Positions 40,831-49,254 of a stretch of DNA of 64,000 bases are shown piece by piece. The stretch covers positions 67,950-131,949 of the forward strand of contig JAEUGJ010000035.1 of assembly GCA_016775335.1 (NCBI GenBank). The letters are read 5' to 3'. A model generated the notes under the pieces. The model searched no databases, was not told where the DNA came from, and worked only from the letters and a program-made list of their open reading frames with translations. Every line of letters starts with the position of its first letter. Position 1 is the first letter of the stretch. This stretch comes from Mogibacterium sp. GTDB taxonomy: Bacteria > Bacillota > Clostridia > Peptostreptococcales > Anaerovoracaceae. The translations under genes and the position numbers were made by a program.

Positions 40831-41841
40831 ATGGTTACGATTATTTCCGGAATTGCACTGCTTTTGATTACATTAGCGGCTTTTTCCCTGTTTAGTTTGA
40901 AGATGCCCAAGGGGCAGGCCGCGATGTCCGGCATGGCAAATGCGGCCGTGGCAACTTTCTTGGTGGAAGCGATTATGAGTTATATTGCCGGAGACTTATT
41001 CGGTATTTCGTTCTTTAAAGATGTGGGCTCCATTGCCGGCGGAATGGGCGGCGTAGCGGCAGCGGCTCTGGTGCCAATGGGCATGGGAGCCAGTCCGGTG
41101 CTGTCCATGTGTGCCGGAGTTGCGGTGGGAGGATATGGAATTCTTCCGGGCTTCATTGCCGGATATATAGTGGGCCTGATCGGACCGGCCATCGAGAAAA
41201 AACTTCCGGAAGGGCTGGACGTCATTGTGGGCGCTCTGGCTGTTGCTTCGGTGGCAAGAGCCATTGCGGCATTCGTGAATCCGGGTGTGACGATGGTGCT
41301 TTCGATTATCGGAAAAACAATTACGGAGGCGACCCTCACATCCCCGATCATCATGGGATTCCTCCTGGGCGGAATTATCAAGATGATCTGTACCTCTCCA
41401 CTGAGTTCCATGGCTCTTACCGCTATGCTGGGACTGACCGGACTTCCGATGGGAATTGCCGCCGTGGCTTGCTTCGGCGGATCCTTCACCAACGGAACGA
41501 TTTTCAAAAGACTTCACTTCGGAAATAACGGAAACGTGATTGCGGTCATGCTGGAGCCGCTGACTCAGGCGGATATCGTCACCACCCATCCGATTCCGAT
41601 CTACGGTTCCAACTTCTTCGGCGGCGGAATTGCCGGAGTGGGCGCCGCGATGCTGGGCATTGTGAACAACGCACCGGGCACCGCCTCCCCGATTCCGGGA
41701 ATGCTGGCCCCATTTGCCTTTAATGCACCGGGCAAGGTGGTAATGGCATTGGCCATCGCGGCCGTCGGCGGCAGTATCGCCGGATTTATCGGAAGCATCG
41801 TGTTCAAGAAATTTGACGAAGGCGTGGAAGCCGTCGACTAA
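40831..41841 (+). CDS. PTS IIC-like membrane transporter
   Basis: The 336-residue, very hydrophobic protein has about ten membrane segments and many Gly/Ala-rich helices. It matches the PTS_EIIC_2-type family (MSGMANAAVATFLVEAIMSY, IIMGFLLGGIIKMICTSPLSSMALTA, GSFTNGTIFKRLHFG). No IIA or IIB genes lie next to it, so whether it transports by phosphorylation is open. ATG 40831 has GGAGG upstream. It may be co-transcribed with the sensor-like gene 39 bases before it, and a bidirectional terminator follows. Confidence 0.8.
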   Translation: MVTIISGIALLLITLAAFSLFSLKMPKGQAAMSGMANAAVATFLVEAIMSYIAGDLFGISFFKDVGSIAGGMGGVAAAALVPMGMGASPVLSMCAGVAVGGYGILPGFIAGYIVGLIGPAIEKKLPEGLDVIVGALAVASVARAIAAFVNPGVTMVLSIIGKTITEATLTSPIIMGFLLGGIIKMICTSPLSSMALTAMLGLTGLPMGIAAVACFGGSFTNGTIFKRLHFGNNGNVIAVMLEPLTQADIVTTHPIPIYGSNFFGGGIAGVGAAMLGIVNNAPGTASPIPGMLAPFAFNAPGKVVMALAIAAVGGSIAGFIGSIVFKKFDEGVEAVD

Positions 41842-41871
41842 AGACTTCTCGGAAACTGTGACATCAAAAAA

Positions 41872-41909
41872 CTCTCCCCCGCATGATCAGCAGGGGAGAG
41901 ACTTTTTTT
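41872..41909. terminator. Bidirectional rho-independent terminator
   Basis: CTCTCCCC (41872-41879) pairs with GGGGAGAG (41893-41900). ACTTTTTTT follows on the plus strand and a run of T (from AAAAAA at the left) on the minus strand. It serves the convergent PTS-like and TraX genes. Confidence 0.87.
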
Positions 41910-41928
41910 ACCGGAAATCGGTGAGAAT

Positions 41929-42684
41929 CTAGATGTTGAAGTAGAACCGAAGCAGCCCCAGAATGAGCAGATGCACCGGATAGAACAGGTAGTTCAGCAA
42001 TTTGGACTGCTTTCCCCGCTCGCCGTTGTAGGTCAGGGTGAGGCCGAGACCCAGCAGCGCCCACGGTTCTTTTACCACGGAGAGGTATCCGAAGAGGATT
42101 CGCGGGAACGGATGGTTCCGGAACAGGTAGAAGAAGTAGGCCATCAGGATGCCGTTGTAATCGTAGTCCAGGCTGCAGAACATGGCCAGGAGGCACATGA
42201 GGGCGACCACCGGAATGGAAATGAGGAACCATAGCCACTTCTTCTCGTCGCCGATTTTTTCTCGGATGACATCCACAATCCAGATGGTCACCAGCATGAA
42301 GGCCAGGGTGAACATCACGTTGTTCCAGCGCCAGTTCATAAGTTCCTTTGTGGTGAAGAGGTCGAACGGAACCTCGGAAATGACGCCGAACAGCAGGAGG
42401 TTCCCCAGGTAATGCCAGCGGCTGTGGGTGCGGTAGAATCCTTCCACCAGCATAAAAGCAAACAGCGGGAAGGCAATGCGTCCCAGGATGTCAAAGAAGT
42501 TGCTGAGGTACAGCAGCTTTCCGCCGTCCAGATTCGGGTAGATCATGCTCTTGTTGAAATGGTCGATGAACATGGAAATAAATGCGATGTATTTCAGCTG
42601 CGCGTTGGACAGCTTTTTAATTCTTTCCAAGACCGGTCGCTGAGCAGGGGTTGTGCCTGCCTGTGGCAGGTTGTTCTGAGTCAT
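41929..42684 (-). CDS. TraX family membrane protein
   Basis: From ATG 42684 (AAGGAG upstream) the protein has 251 residues and about eight membrane segments. The TraX hallmark LKYIAFISMFIDHFNKSMIYP is near residues 30-50, with GRIAFPLFAFMLVEGFYRT and LLLFGVISEVPFDL after it. TraX of F plasmids acetylates pilin; chromosomal homologues in Firmicutes are putative membrane acyltransferases of unknown substrate. The open frame extends far upstream of the true start but overlaps the divergent esterase gene there and has no ribosome binding site. It is a single gene. Confidence 0.87.
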   Translation of the reverse strand: MTQNNLPQAGTTPAQRPVLERIKKLSNAQLKYIAFISMFIDHFNKSMIYPNLDGGKLLYLSNFFDILGRIAFPLFAFMLVEGFYRTHSRWHYLGNLLLFGVISEVPFDLFTTKELMNWRWNNVMFTLAFMLVTIWIVDVIREKIGDEKKWLWFLISIPVVALMCLLAMFCSLDYDYNGILMAYFFYLFRNHPFPRILFGYLSVVKEPWALLGLGLTLTYNGERGKQSKLLNYLFYPVHLLILGLLRFYFNI

Positions 42685-42869
42685 ATTTTTTCTCCTTATA
42701 CTTTTTTTTCGTGTGAACGAAACTCTATTGAAAAATTTCACGTATGTAATAGTATATAATATAAGCGAAACTTTTGCTACCTCCGGGGTGTTGGGTATAT
42801 GTTTTTTATATGGAGTTTGTTTCCCGGAAATGAAATGATTCCGGATAGAAATTGTATGGGAGAAGAACT

Positions 42870-43859
42870 GTGAGAAAAACCACTGTGAGAAAAACAACGA
42901 AAAAGCGCAGACGCCGGACCGTGCTCCTGCTGATTCTTTTGATAACCGGGATTGCGGTCCTCCTGAAGTCCGGCATTGTGACGAAGAGGATTCAGCGGGA
43001 AGAGACGAAGAAGGCGGTGGCAGCGGAAGTGGAGGCGCTTCACGAAAAAGCGAACCGGGACGGAATCGTGGAGAAAACACCGGATCCTTATTTTATCCGC
43101 AAACAGCCCGGCTATTCGTATCCGAAGCCGAAGCTGATTCAGTACGATTCCGGGATCACCCACACCCGCCGACATGCGATGGTCTTCCTCCCGGCGGACT
43201 ACGATGCGGCGAAAACCTATCCGGTGCTGTACCTGCTCCATGGCTGGGGCGGAAGCCACCGGACCTGGGCGAACAAAAAAGCGAATATCATCCTGCAGAA
43301 CCTGCATTACTTCGAGGACGTTCCGGAAATGATTGTGGTGTGCCCCAACAGCAACGTAAATGAGGCGGAAAGCGTGGAGGGGCTGTCCTTTGCGGAAAGC
43401 CTGGAGCCTTTTGACGCCACGCCGGAAGAGGTGGTGAAATATCTGAAGCCCTACATCGAACGTCATTTTTCGGTAAAAAAAGGTCGGAAGAATGCGGCGG
43501 TGGCCGGCAATTCTCTGGGGGGACGAAATGCGCTGGCGTTGGCGTACAAATATCCGAAGCAGTTCGGTTCGGTAGGCAGCTTTTCTCCCTCCGTTTCCGT
43601 GGAAGCGGCGAACGGAACCGGACTCAAAGCACCCCTGCGAGATTTAAATCTGCCGGGAGACAAGCATCATCCTTTTGATGTGCTGATGCTGATGGTGGGG
43701 CGTTCCGACAAGGTCTGCGGAAATGTTTCCTATGAACTGGACCGATACATGAAGGCGCAGAACATTTCCCACGATTTCTACGACACGGCGGGCGGACACG
43801 AGACCTCCGTGTGGCAGAACGGGCTGTACAATTTCGCCAGAAAATTGTATAGAAAATAA
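42870..43859 (+). CDS. Membrane-anchored esterase (alpha/beta hydrolase, esterase D type)
   Basis: The likely start is GTG 42870, with GGGAGAAG upstream (329 residues); a TTG 18 bases earlier is possible. A basic N-terminus (VRKTTVRKTTKKRRRR) precedes one membrane segment. The exposed enzyme part has LLHGWGGSHRTW, the nucleophile elbow GNSLGG, an acidic residue in VGRSDKV and the histidine in GGHETSVW, a complete catalytic triad. It belongs to the putative esterase/feruloyl esterase-like group and probably deacylates a carbohydrate or wall polymer outside the cell. It is divergent from TraX. Confidence 0.85.
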   Translation: MRKTTVRKTTKKRRRRTVLLLILLITGIAVLLKSGIVTKRIQREETKKAVAAEVEALHEKANRDGIVEKTPDPYFIRKQPGYSYPKPKLIQYDSGITHTRRHAMVFLPADYDAAKTYPVLYLLHGWGGSHRTWANKKANIILQNLHYFEDVPEMIVVCPNSNVNEAESVEGLSFAESLEPFDATPEEVVKYLKPYIERHFSVKKGRKNAAVAGNSLGGRNALALAYKYPKQFGSVGSFSPSVSVEAANGTGLKAPLRDLNLPGDKHHPFDVLMLMVGRSDKVCGNVSYELDRYMKAQNISHDFYDTAGGHETSVWQNGLYNFARKLYRK

Positions 43860-43952
43860 TAATGAAGAAGATGAAGACCAAATAGGCAGCGGTCAAAAAA
43901 CAAAAAAACAAGAATTCAACACGATTCTCCGATACACAAATTGTTTCGGATG

Positions 43953-43961
43953 TGGTATACT
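43953..43961 (+). promoter_or_regulatory. Extended -10 box before the NlpC/P60-like gene
   Basis: TGGTATACT is a TGn-extended -10-like box, 48 bases before the start codon. No clear -35 is seen. Confidence 0.35.
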
Positions 43962-44009
43962 TAAGCGATATATTTTAACACAGAAGATAACGAATACCGG
44001 GGAGGATTC

Positions 44010-44747
44010 ATGAAGCGAATTCTGAAAACGAAACATAAGTTAATAGGCTTCATTGGTATCATACTGGTGTTGGATTTGGTATTGGTCGGGGCACTGATTA
44101 AGCCGGTCAATGCGGATCGCAAGACGGAGGATTATGATGCGGCAGCGGAGCTCTCCACGTCCTTGAATGTGGCGGCTATGCAAGCAAAGCTGACCGTGGA
44201 GGATGAGAGCAAGGCGGTTATCAAATCCGGAAAGGCGGAACGGACCAAGACCCAGGGAACCGAGAAGTGGCTGGATACTCTGGAGACTTTGGAAGGTCAG
44301 ATTTTCGCCCACGGAATTACCTACAGCTGGTATCATCCGGCATCTTCGTATGAATCCGCAGTAAACGGAAATCATCACGTGAACTGTGCGGCTTATATTT
44401 CATGGGGCCTTCAGAGAATGGGCCTGCTGCCTCACGGCACTACGTTCTACATTTCCGATACCCTTCACGGAAAGGGTGCTTCCTACATCAAGAACTCGGA
44501 GTATTTCACCGTGAAGTACAACTTGGGTCATCCGGGAAGTGCCGGACTGGAGCCGGGGGATATCGTCGGGTGGAAGACACACACCTGTGTCTATGCCGGG
44601 AAGGATTCCAACGGAAACATGCTGTGGTACACCGCCGGCGGTTCGGATGTGAGCAGCAAGAACCTGGGACCGAGAACGAAGAAGTATGCCAACAAGAATA
44701 TCACCGTGCTGATTCGGATTAATTATGATAAGATTCCGAAGAACTAG
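44010..44747 (+). CDS. Exported NlpC/P60-like cysteine peptidase or amidase
   Basis: The 245-residue protein has an N-terminal membrane/signal segment (about 10-31). The catalytic-looking C-terminal domain (about 95-245) has Cys126 in NCAAYISWGLQRMG, a GDIVGW turn and His191 in THTCVYAG, the Cys-His order of the NlpC/P60 superfamily. Such enzymes cut peptidoglycan stem peptides. The start has GGGGAGG 6 bases upstream. It stands directly before the glycan operon and is separated from it by a hairpin and a promoter. The exact bond cleaved is unknown. Confidence 0.78.
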   Translation: MKRILKTKHKLIGFIGIILVLDLVLVGALIKPVNADRKTEDYDAAAELSTSLNVAAMQAKLTVEDESKAVIKSGKAERTKTQGTEKWLDTLETLEGQIFAHGITYSWYHPASSYESAVNGNHHVNCAAYISWGLQRMGLLPHGTTFYISDTLHGKGASYIKNSEYFTVKYNLGHPGSAGLEPGDIVGWKTHTCVYAGKDSNGNMLWYTAGGSDVSSKNLGPRTKKYANKNITVLIRINYDKIPKN

Positions 44748-44791
44748 AACAGTCGCATGTACGGTGCGGAAAATATTGAATTGCTGATACG

Positions 44792-44830
44792 AGGAGGAAT
44801 CCGATGCGAACGCGCCGGATTCCTCCTTTC
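44792..44830 (+). terminator. Hairpin terminator before the glycan operon
   Basis: AGGAGGAATCCG (44792-44803) pairs perfectly with 44816-44827, followed by a short TTTC tract. It separates the NlpC/P60-like gene from the glycan operon. Confidence 0.68.
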
Positions 44831-44842
44831 GGGTGTAATCAC

Positions 44843-44871
44843 TTGATTCTGCCGCATAAAAATATTAGAAT
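44843..44871 (+). promoter_or_regulatory. Sigma-A type promoter of the surface-glycan operon
   Basis: TTGATT (44843-44848), 17 bp, TAGAAT (44866-44871). It lies 33 bases before the glycosyltransferase start codon, with an AAGAGG ribosome binding site between. Confidence 0.65.
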
Positions 44872-44904
44872 ATGTAAGTATTAACAACGAAAAGAGGAAC
44901 ATGT

Positions 44905-45873
44905 ATGTCTTATTCATTTGTCATTCCCTGTTATTGCTCGTCTCACACCATCCGAGAAGTGGTGGAGAGCACCATACAGGAAATGGAGCGAATCGATCGG
45001 AAGCCCTACGAATTCATTCTGGTGGACGATCATTCACCGGACGAAGGGGCAACCCTTCAGGAGCTGAAGGCATTGGCCAATGAATATTCTTGCGTAAAGG
45101 CCATCGAGCTGGCGAAGAATTCCGGCCAGCACAATGCGTCGATTGCGGGAATGAATTACGCCAAAGGGGATTACATCATCTCCATGGACGACGACCTGCA
45201 GACCAGACCGTCCCAATTGCCGAAACTCTTTGAGGAAATTGAAAAAGGCTATGATGTGGTCTATGGATACTATCCGGAAAAGAAGCACAGTCGTTTCCGG
45301 AATTTCGGAAGCTGGGTTCACTTCGAATCCGTTCGAATCCTGATCGGGAAACCGAAGGGGATGAAGACATCCAGCTTCTTTGTGATGAGAAAATTCGTTC
45401 GGGATTACATCATCCAGTACAAAGAGCCGTACACCCATCTGCAGGGACTGGTGCTCCGCACCACCCGCAACATCTCCTGCATTCCGGTGGAGCACTTCGA
45501 TCGAGCCTACGGACAGTCCGGATATACTTTTAAGAAATTGATCAAGCTTTGGTCCAACATCGTGGGATACTCTGTCGTTCCTCTTCGCATGGCCACCTGC
45601 CTGGGAATGGTCTTTTCCATGCTGGGACTGATTGGCGCCATCGTAGTGATTGTGCGGAAAATCATGAATCCGGCCATGATGATGGGCTGGGCATCCCTGA
45701 TGGCAGCCATCTTCTTCTTCTCCGGATTGATTCTGTTTTCTTTGGGACTGATTGGGGAATACATCGGACGAATGTTCCTGGGAATGGGCAACAATCCGCA
45801 GTTCGTGGTGAGAGAAATTTATACTAAAGATTCGGACTCGTCCGTGAATTTCGAAGACCTGGGGAAACAATAG
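44905..45873 (+). CDS. ArnC/GtrB-type polyprenyl-phosphate glycosyltransferase
   Basis: The 322-residue protein has a cytoplasmic family-2 glycosyltransferase domain (1-215) with the metal-binding MDDDLQT motif (94-100) and NSGQHNASIAGMNYAKGDY. Two C-terminal membrane segments follow, with GYTFKKLIKLW, VPLRMATCLG and the LGLIGEYIGRMF motif shared by ArnC, GtrB and related undecaprenyl-phosphate sugar transferases. By family, it moves one sugar from a nucleotide to undecaprenyl phosphate. Its position directly before wecE and with rmlA/rmlB suggests that the sugar is Fuc4N; that is an inference. First gene of a six-gene operon. Confidence 0.88.
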   Translation: MSYSFVIPCYCSSHTIREVVESTIQEMERIDRKPYEFILVDDHSPDEGATLQELKALANEYSCVKAIELAKNSGQHNASIAGMNYAKGDYIISMDDDLQTRPSQLPKLFEEIEKGYDVVYGYYPEKKHSRFRNFGSWVHFESVRILIGKPKGMKTSSFFVMRKFVRDYIIQYKEPYTHLQGLVLRTTRNISCIPVEHFDRAYGQSGYTFKKLIKLWSNIVGYSVVPLRMATCLGMVFSMLGLIGAIVVIVRKIMNPAMMMGWASLMAAIFFFSGLILFSLGLIGEYIGRMFLGMGNNPQFVVREIYTKDSDSSVNFEDLGKQ

Positions 45874-45950
45874 CCTTCCGGGCCTGTACGGGACAGTCTG
45901 ATAGAAGTTCGTATTTTTTTATGGGATCTAGAATATGAAAGGGAGTAATT

Positions 45951-47081
45951 ATGATACGATTCAATGTTCCACCTTATGTGGGAAAAGAAACCGAATACAT
46001 GAAAGAGGCCATCGACAGCCATAAGATCTGTGGAGATGGGGAATTCACCAAGCGCTGCAATGCCTGGATTGAGGAACATACCGGAACGGCGAAGGCCCTT
46101 CTGACCACCTCCGGCACGCAGGCTTTGGAGATGGCGGCGCTGCTCAGCGACATTCAGCCGGGGGACGAAGTGATTCTTCCGTCCTACACCTTTGTATCCA
46201 CCGCGAACGCGTTTGTGCTGCGCGGGGCAAAGCTGGTTTTCGTGGACATCCGTCCGGATACCATGAACATCGATGAGAAGCTGATTGAGGATGCCATCAC
46301 GGACAAAACCAGAGCCATCGTCCCGGTGCACTATGCCGGCGTGGGCTGCGAGATGGACACCATCATGGATATTGCAAAGAGACACAACCTGGTGGTTGTG
46401 GAGGATGCGGCGCAGGGCGTGAATGCGTTCTACAAGGGCCGGGCGCTGGGCAGCATCGGCGATTACGGCTGCTTCAGCTTCCACGAGACAAAGAACTACA
46501 GCATGGGCGAAGGCGGCGCCATCCTGATCAACCGGCCGGAACAGATTGAGGATGCGGAAATCATCCGGGAGAAGGGAACGGATCGGAGCCGGTTCTTCCG
46601 GGGTCAGGTGGACAAATACACCTGGGTGAACATCGGGTCTTCCTTCCTGCCAAGCGATATCAACGCGGCGTACTTGATGGCGCAGCTGGAGATGGCGAAT
46701 GAGATTAACGAGAACCGCCTTCAGAGCTGGGCGCGCTACAACGAAGGCCTGCAGGATTTGGCGCAGGAGGGTGTCATCGAACTTCCGTACATTCCGGAAG
46801 AATGCGCCCACAACGCCCACATGTTCTACATCAAGACAAAGGATATGGAAGAGCGGAAAGCCCTGATTTCCTACCTGAAGGAGCGGGACATCGCAGCAGT
46901 ATTCCATTACGTGCCGCTTCATTCCGCACCGGCGGGCCTGCGGTTCGGACGGTTCCACGGAGAGGATCGATATACCACAAAAGAAAGTGAACGCCTGCTG
47001 AGACTGCCGATGTACTACAATCTGTCGGAAAGCGATCAGCAGAAGATCATCGACGCGGTTCACGGTTTTTACCACAAATAG
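45951..47081 (+). CDS. wecE: dTDP-4-amino-4,6-dideoxygalactose transaminase
   Basis: This PLP aminotransferase converts dTDP-4-keto-6-deoxyglucose plus glutamate to dTDP-Fuc4N. The 376-residue sequence is strikingly close to Escherichia coli WecE/RffA: the same N-terminal NxPPxVGxExxYM pattern, GDEVILPSYTFVSTANAFV, VPVHYAGVGCEMDTIM, the PLP lysine Lys181 in FHETKNY, EIIREKGTDRSRFFRGQVDKYTW and FHGEDRYTTKESERLLRLP. The match extends over the whole length, so substrate assignment is better than usual for the DegT/DnrJ group. It is placed between the glycosyltransferase and the flippase gene. Confidence 0.92.
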   Translation: MIRFNVPPYVGKETEYMKEAIDSHKICGDGEFTKRCNAWIEEHTGTAKALLTTSGTQALEMAALLSDIQPGDEVILPSYTFVSTANAFVLRGAKLVFVDIRPDTMNIDEKLIEDAITDKTRAIVPVHYAGVGCEMDTIMDIAKRHNLVVVEDAAQGVNAFYKGRALGSIGDYGCFSFHETKNYSMGEGGAILINRPEQIEDAEIIREKGTDRSRFFRGQVDKYTWVNIGSSFLPSDINAAYLMAQLEMANEINENRLQSWARYNEGLQDLAQEGVIELPYIPEECAHNAHMFYIKTKDMEERKALISYLKERDIAAVFHYVPLHSAPAGLRFGRFHGEDRYTTKESERLLRLPMYYNLSESDQQKIIDAVHGFYHK

Positions 47082-47088
47082 GTGATAT

Positions 47089-48366
47089 ATGCTGAAAAGA
47101 ATTCGAAATCGTCTGGAAAAAACCGACAATATCGAGCGGAGCAGCTACCTGTGGAATATGATTAACGCCATGCTCAGCGCCGGGGAATCTCCGGTAATGA
47201 CATTGGTGCTGACCCGGAGCCAGGGTGTCTACGATGCGGGGGTGTTCAGCATTGCCTATGCGGTGGCGGCCCTGATGCTGTACGTGGGACAGTACGGATT
47301 CCGAAAGTTCCAGTCCTCGGACATTCGGGAAAAATATTCCTTCGCGGAGTACTACGGAATTCGGATTATCACCTGCGTGGTGATGATGCTGGCGGCGCTG
47401 GGATATTGCCTGTATGGCACCGTATGTCTGGGGTACGATTCCCAGAAGTTCATTGTCATTCTTCTGGTGAATGCGCTGAAGTGCGTTCAGGCCTTTACGG
47501 ATGTGGTTCACGGACGGATGCAGCAGATGGGAAGACTGGATGTAGCGACGAAGTCATCCTCCTTCCGCTATCTGATGGAGATGGTATCCTTCTCCGCAAC
47601 GTATTTGGTGACTCGGAATCTGGTGAGCGCGATTCTGATGTGCGTGATTGTCTCCGTCGTGGTGGCCGGTTTCACTTCCATGAATGTGGCGACGGATTTC
47701 TGTGCCCTTCGGCCGGAATTCAACATGCGGCGGATGTGGATGATGATGGTGGAAGGATTTCCGCTGTTTCTCAGCCTGTTCCTGAACATGTATCTGAGCA
47801 ACGCACCGAAGTATGCCATCGATGCCTATCTCACGGAAGAAATCCAGGCCATGTATAACATCATCTTTATGCCGGCCTTTGTGGTACAGCTGGTGGTGCA
47901 TTTCATCTTCAACCCGATTCTCACCTCCTATGCGGAGATTTGGGCGAAAGGGGAAATCGAGCGGTTCAAGAAAGCCATCCGGAAGCAGATGGTTCTGGTG
48001 CTGGGACTCACGGTGCTGGGACTGGCGGTGGCAGCTACCATCGGAATACCGGTGCTGAGCTGGATCTTCGGAATGAACCTGGCCGGACACCGGAAGGAAC
48101 TGATCATCGTGATGCTGGGCGGCGGAATGCTGGCTTACTCCGTATTCTTCAATACGGTCATCACCATTGTGCGGATGCACCGGACGCTGATCTACAGCTA
48201 CGGAGCCGCGGCGCTGGCTGCTTTTACCCTGTCGGGAGTATTTGTGCGAAACTACGGCATGCTGGGCGCGACGGTGCTGTACACCACAATTATGACGATA
48301 TTAACCATTATATTAGGAGTGATTCTGTTCATTAGAATCAGAAAAGAAAGTAGGAGAATTGTATGA
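47089..48366 (+). CDS. Wzx-like lipid-linked sugar/polysaccharide flippase
   Basis: The 425-residue protein has about twelve membrane segments and the general layout of polysaccharide exporters of the MOP superfamily. It starts with the amphipathic RIRNRLEKTDNIERSSYLWNM and has central EGFPLFLSLFLNMYLSNAPKY and basic cytoplasmic loops. In this operon it is the natural candidate to flip an undecaprenyl-phosphate-linked amino sugar across the membrane. It starts 7 bases after wecE and overlaps rmlA by 4 bases (ATGA), so expression is coupled. Substrate is inferred from context only. Confidence 0.78.
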   Translation: MLKRIRNRLEKTDNIERSSYLWNMINAMLSAGESPVMTLVLTRSQGVYDAGVFSIAYAVAALMLYVGQYGFRKFQSSDIREKYSFAEYYGIRIITCVVMMLAALGYCLYGTVCLGYDSQKFIVILLVNALKCVQAFTDVVHGRMQQMGRLDVATKSSSFRYLMEMVSFSATYLVTRNLVSAILMCVIVSVVVAGFTSMNVATDFCALRPEFNMRRMWMMMVEGFPLFLSLFLNMYLSNAPKYAIDAYLTEEIQAMYNIIFMPAFVVQLVVHFIFNPILTSYAEIWAKGEIERFKKAIRKQMVLVLGLTVLGLAVAATIGIPVLSWIFGMNLAGHRKELIIVMLGGGMLAYSVFFNTVITIVRMHRTLIYSYGAAALAAFTLSGVFVRNYGMLGATVLYTTIMTILTIILGVILFIRIRKESRRIV

Positions 48367-49223
48367 AGGGAATTGTTTTAGCCGGGGGAAAGGGAACGAG
48401 ACTCTATCCGATGACAAAGGCGGTATCGAAGCAGCTGCTGCCGATTTACGATAAGCCGCTGGTGTACTATCCGATTTCGGTGCTGCTTCTGGCGGGCATC
48501 CGGGACATCTTGATTATTTCTTCGCCGGAGGCCATCGACGGTTATGAAGAGCTGCTGGGCGACGGAAGCAGCCTGGGCGTCCATTTCGAATACAAGGTCC
48601 AGGATCAGCCGAGAGGATTGGCGGACGCATTTATTCTGGGCGAAGAATTTATCGGCGACGATAACGTATGTCTGGTTCTGGGCGACAACATCTTCTACGG
48701 TCAGGATCTGAGCGGAATCCTCAAGAGAGCCATTTCCCATGAGACGGGGGCGACGGTGTTCGGATATCCGGTAAAGGATCCGACGGCCTTCGGCGTGGTG
48801 GAATTCGATTCGGAAAAGAACGTGGTTTCCATCGAGGAGAAACCGAAGCAGCCGAAGTCCAATTTCGCGGTGCCGGGACTGTATTTCTATGATAACGATG
48901 TCATCGAAATCGCCAAGAGCGTGAAGCCGTCGGCGCGGGGAGAGATTGAAATTACCGCGGTGAACAACGAATACCTGCGGAGAGGCACGCTGAAGGTGGA
49001 GCTGATGGGCAGAGGTATGGCATGGCTGGATACCGGTACGCCGGAGGGCATGCTGAACGCATCGGAATACGTATCCACCATTCAGGCCAGACAGGGATTC
49101 TACATCGCTTGCCTGGAGGAGATTGCCTGGAGAAAGGGTTTCATCGACGACGCACAGCTTCGCGAGGTGGGCGAGTCCTTGAAGATGACCCAGTATGGAC
49201 AGTACATCCTTTCCCTGCTCTAA
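48363..49223 (+). CDS. rfbA: Glucose-1-phosphate thymidylyltransferase
   Basis: RmlA/RfbA makes dTDP-glucose from dTTP and glucose-1-phosphate. The 286-residue length is standard; the nucleotide-binding signature is LAGGKGTRLYPMTKAVSKQLLP at the N-terminus, with QDQPRGLADAFILGEEFIG and LGDNIFYG as further family motifs. It overlaps the flippase gene and is followed closely by rfbB. Glucose-1-phosphate can be supplied by the phosphohexomutase encoded at 61.4 kb. Confidence 0.95.
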   Translation: MKGIVLAGGKGTRLYPMTKAVSKQLLPIYDKPLVYYPISVLLLAGIRDILIISSPEAIDGYEELLGDGSSLGVHFEYKVQDQPRGLADAFILGEEFIGDDNVCLVLGDNIFYGQDLSGILKRAISHETGATVFGYPVKDPTAFGVVEFDSEKNVVSIEEKPKQPKSNFAVPGLYFYDNDVIEIAKSVKPSARGEIEITAVNNEYLRRGTLKVELMGRGMAWLDTGTPEGMLNASEYVSTIQARQGFYIACLEEIAWRKGFIDDAQLREVGESLKMTQYGQYILSLL

Positions 49224-49254
49224 TCGGGATTGAAGAAGAAAAGGAGATTGAACG

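Noticed and set aside
45819..47129. 436-codon minus-strand frame opposite wecE
   Set aside because: Antisense shadow of a gene with full-length WecE similarity.
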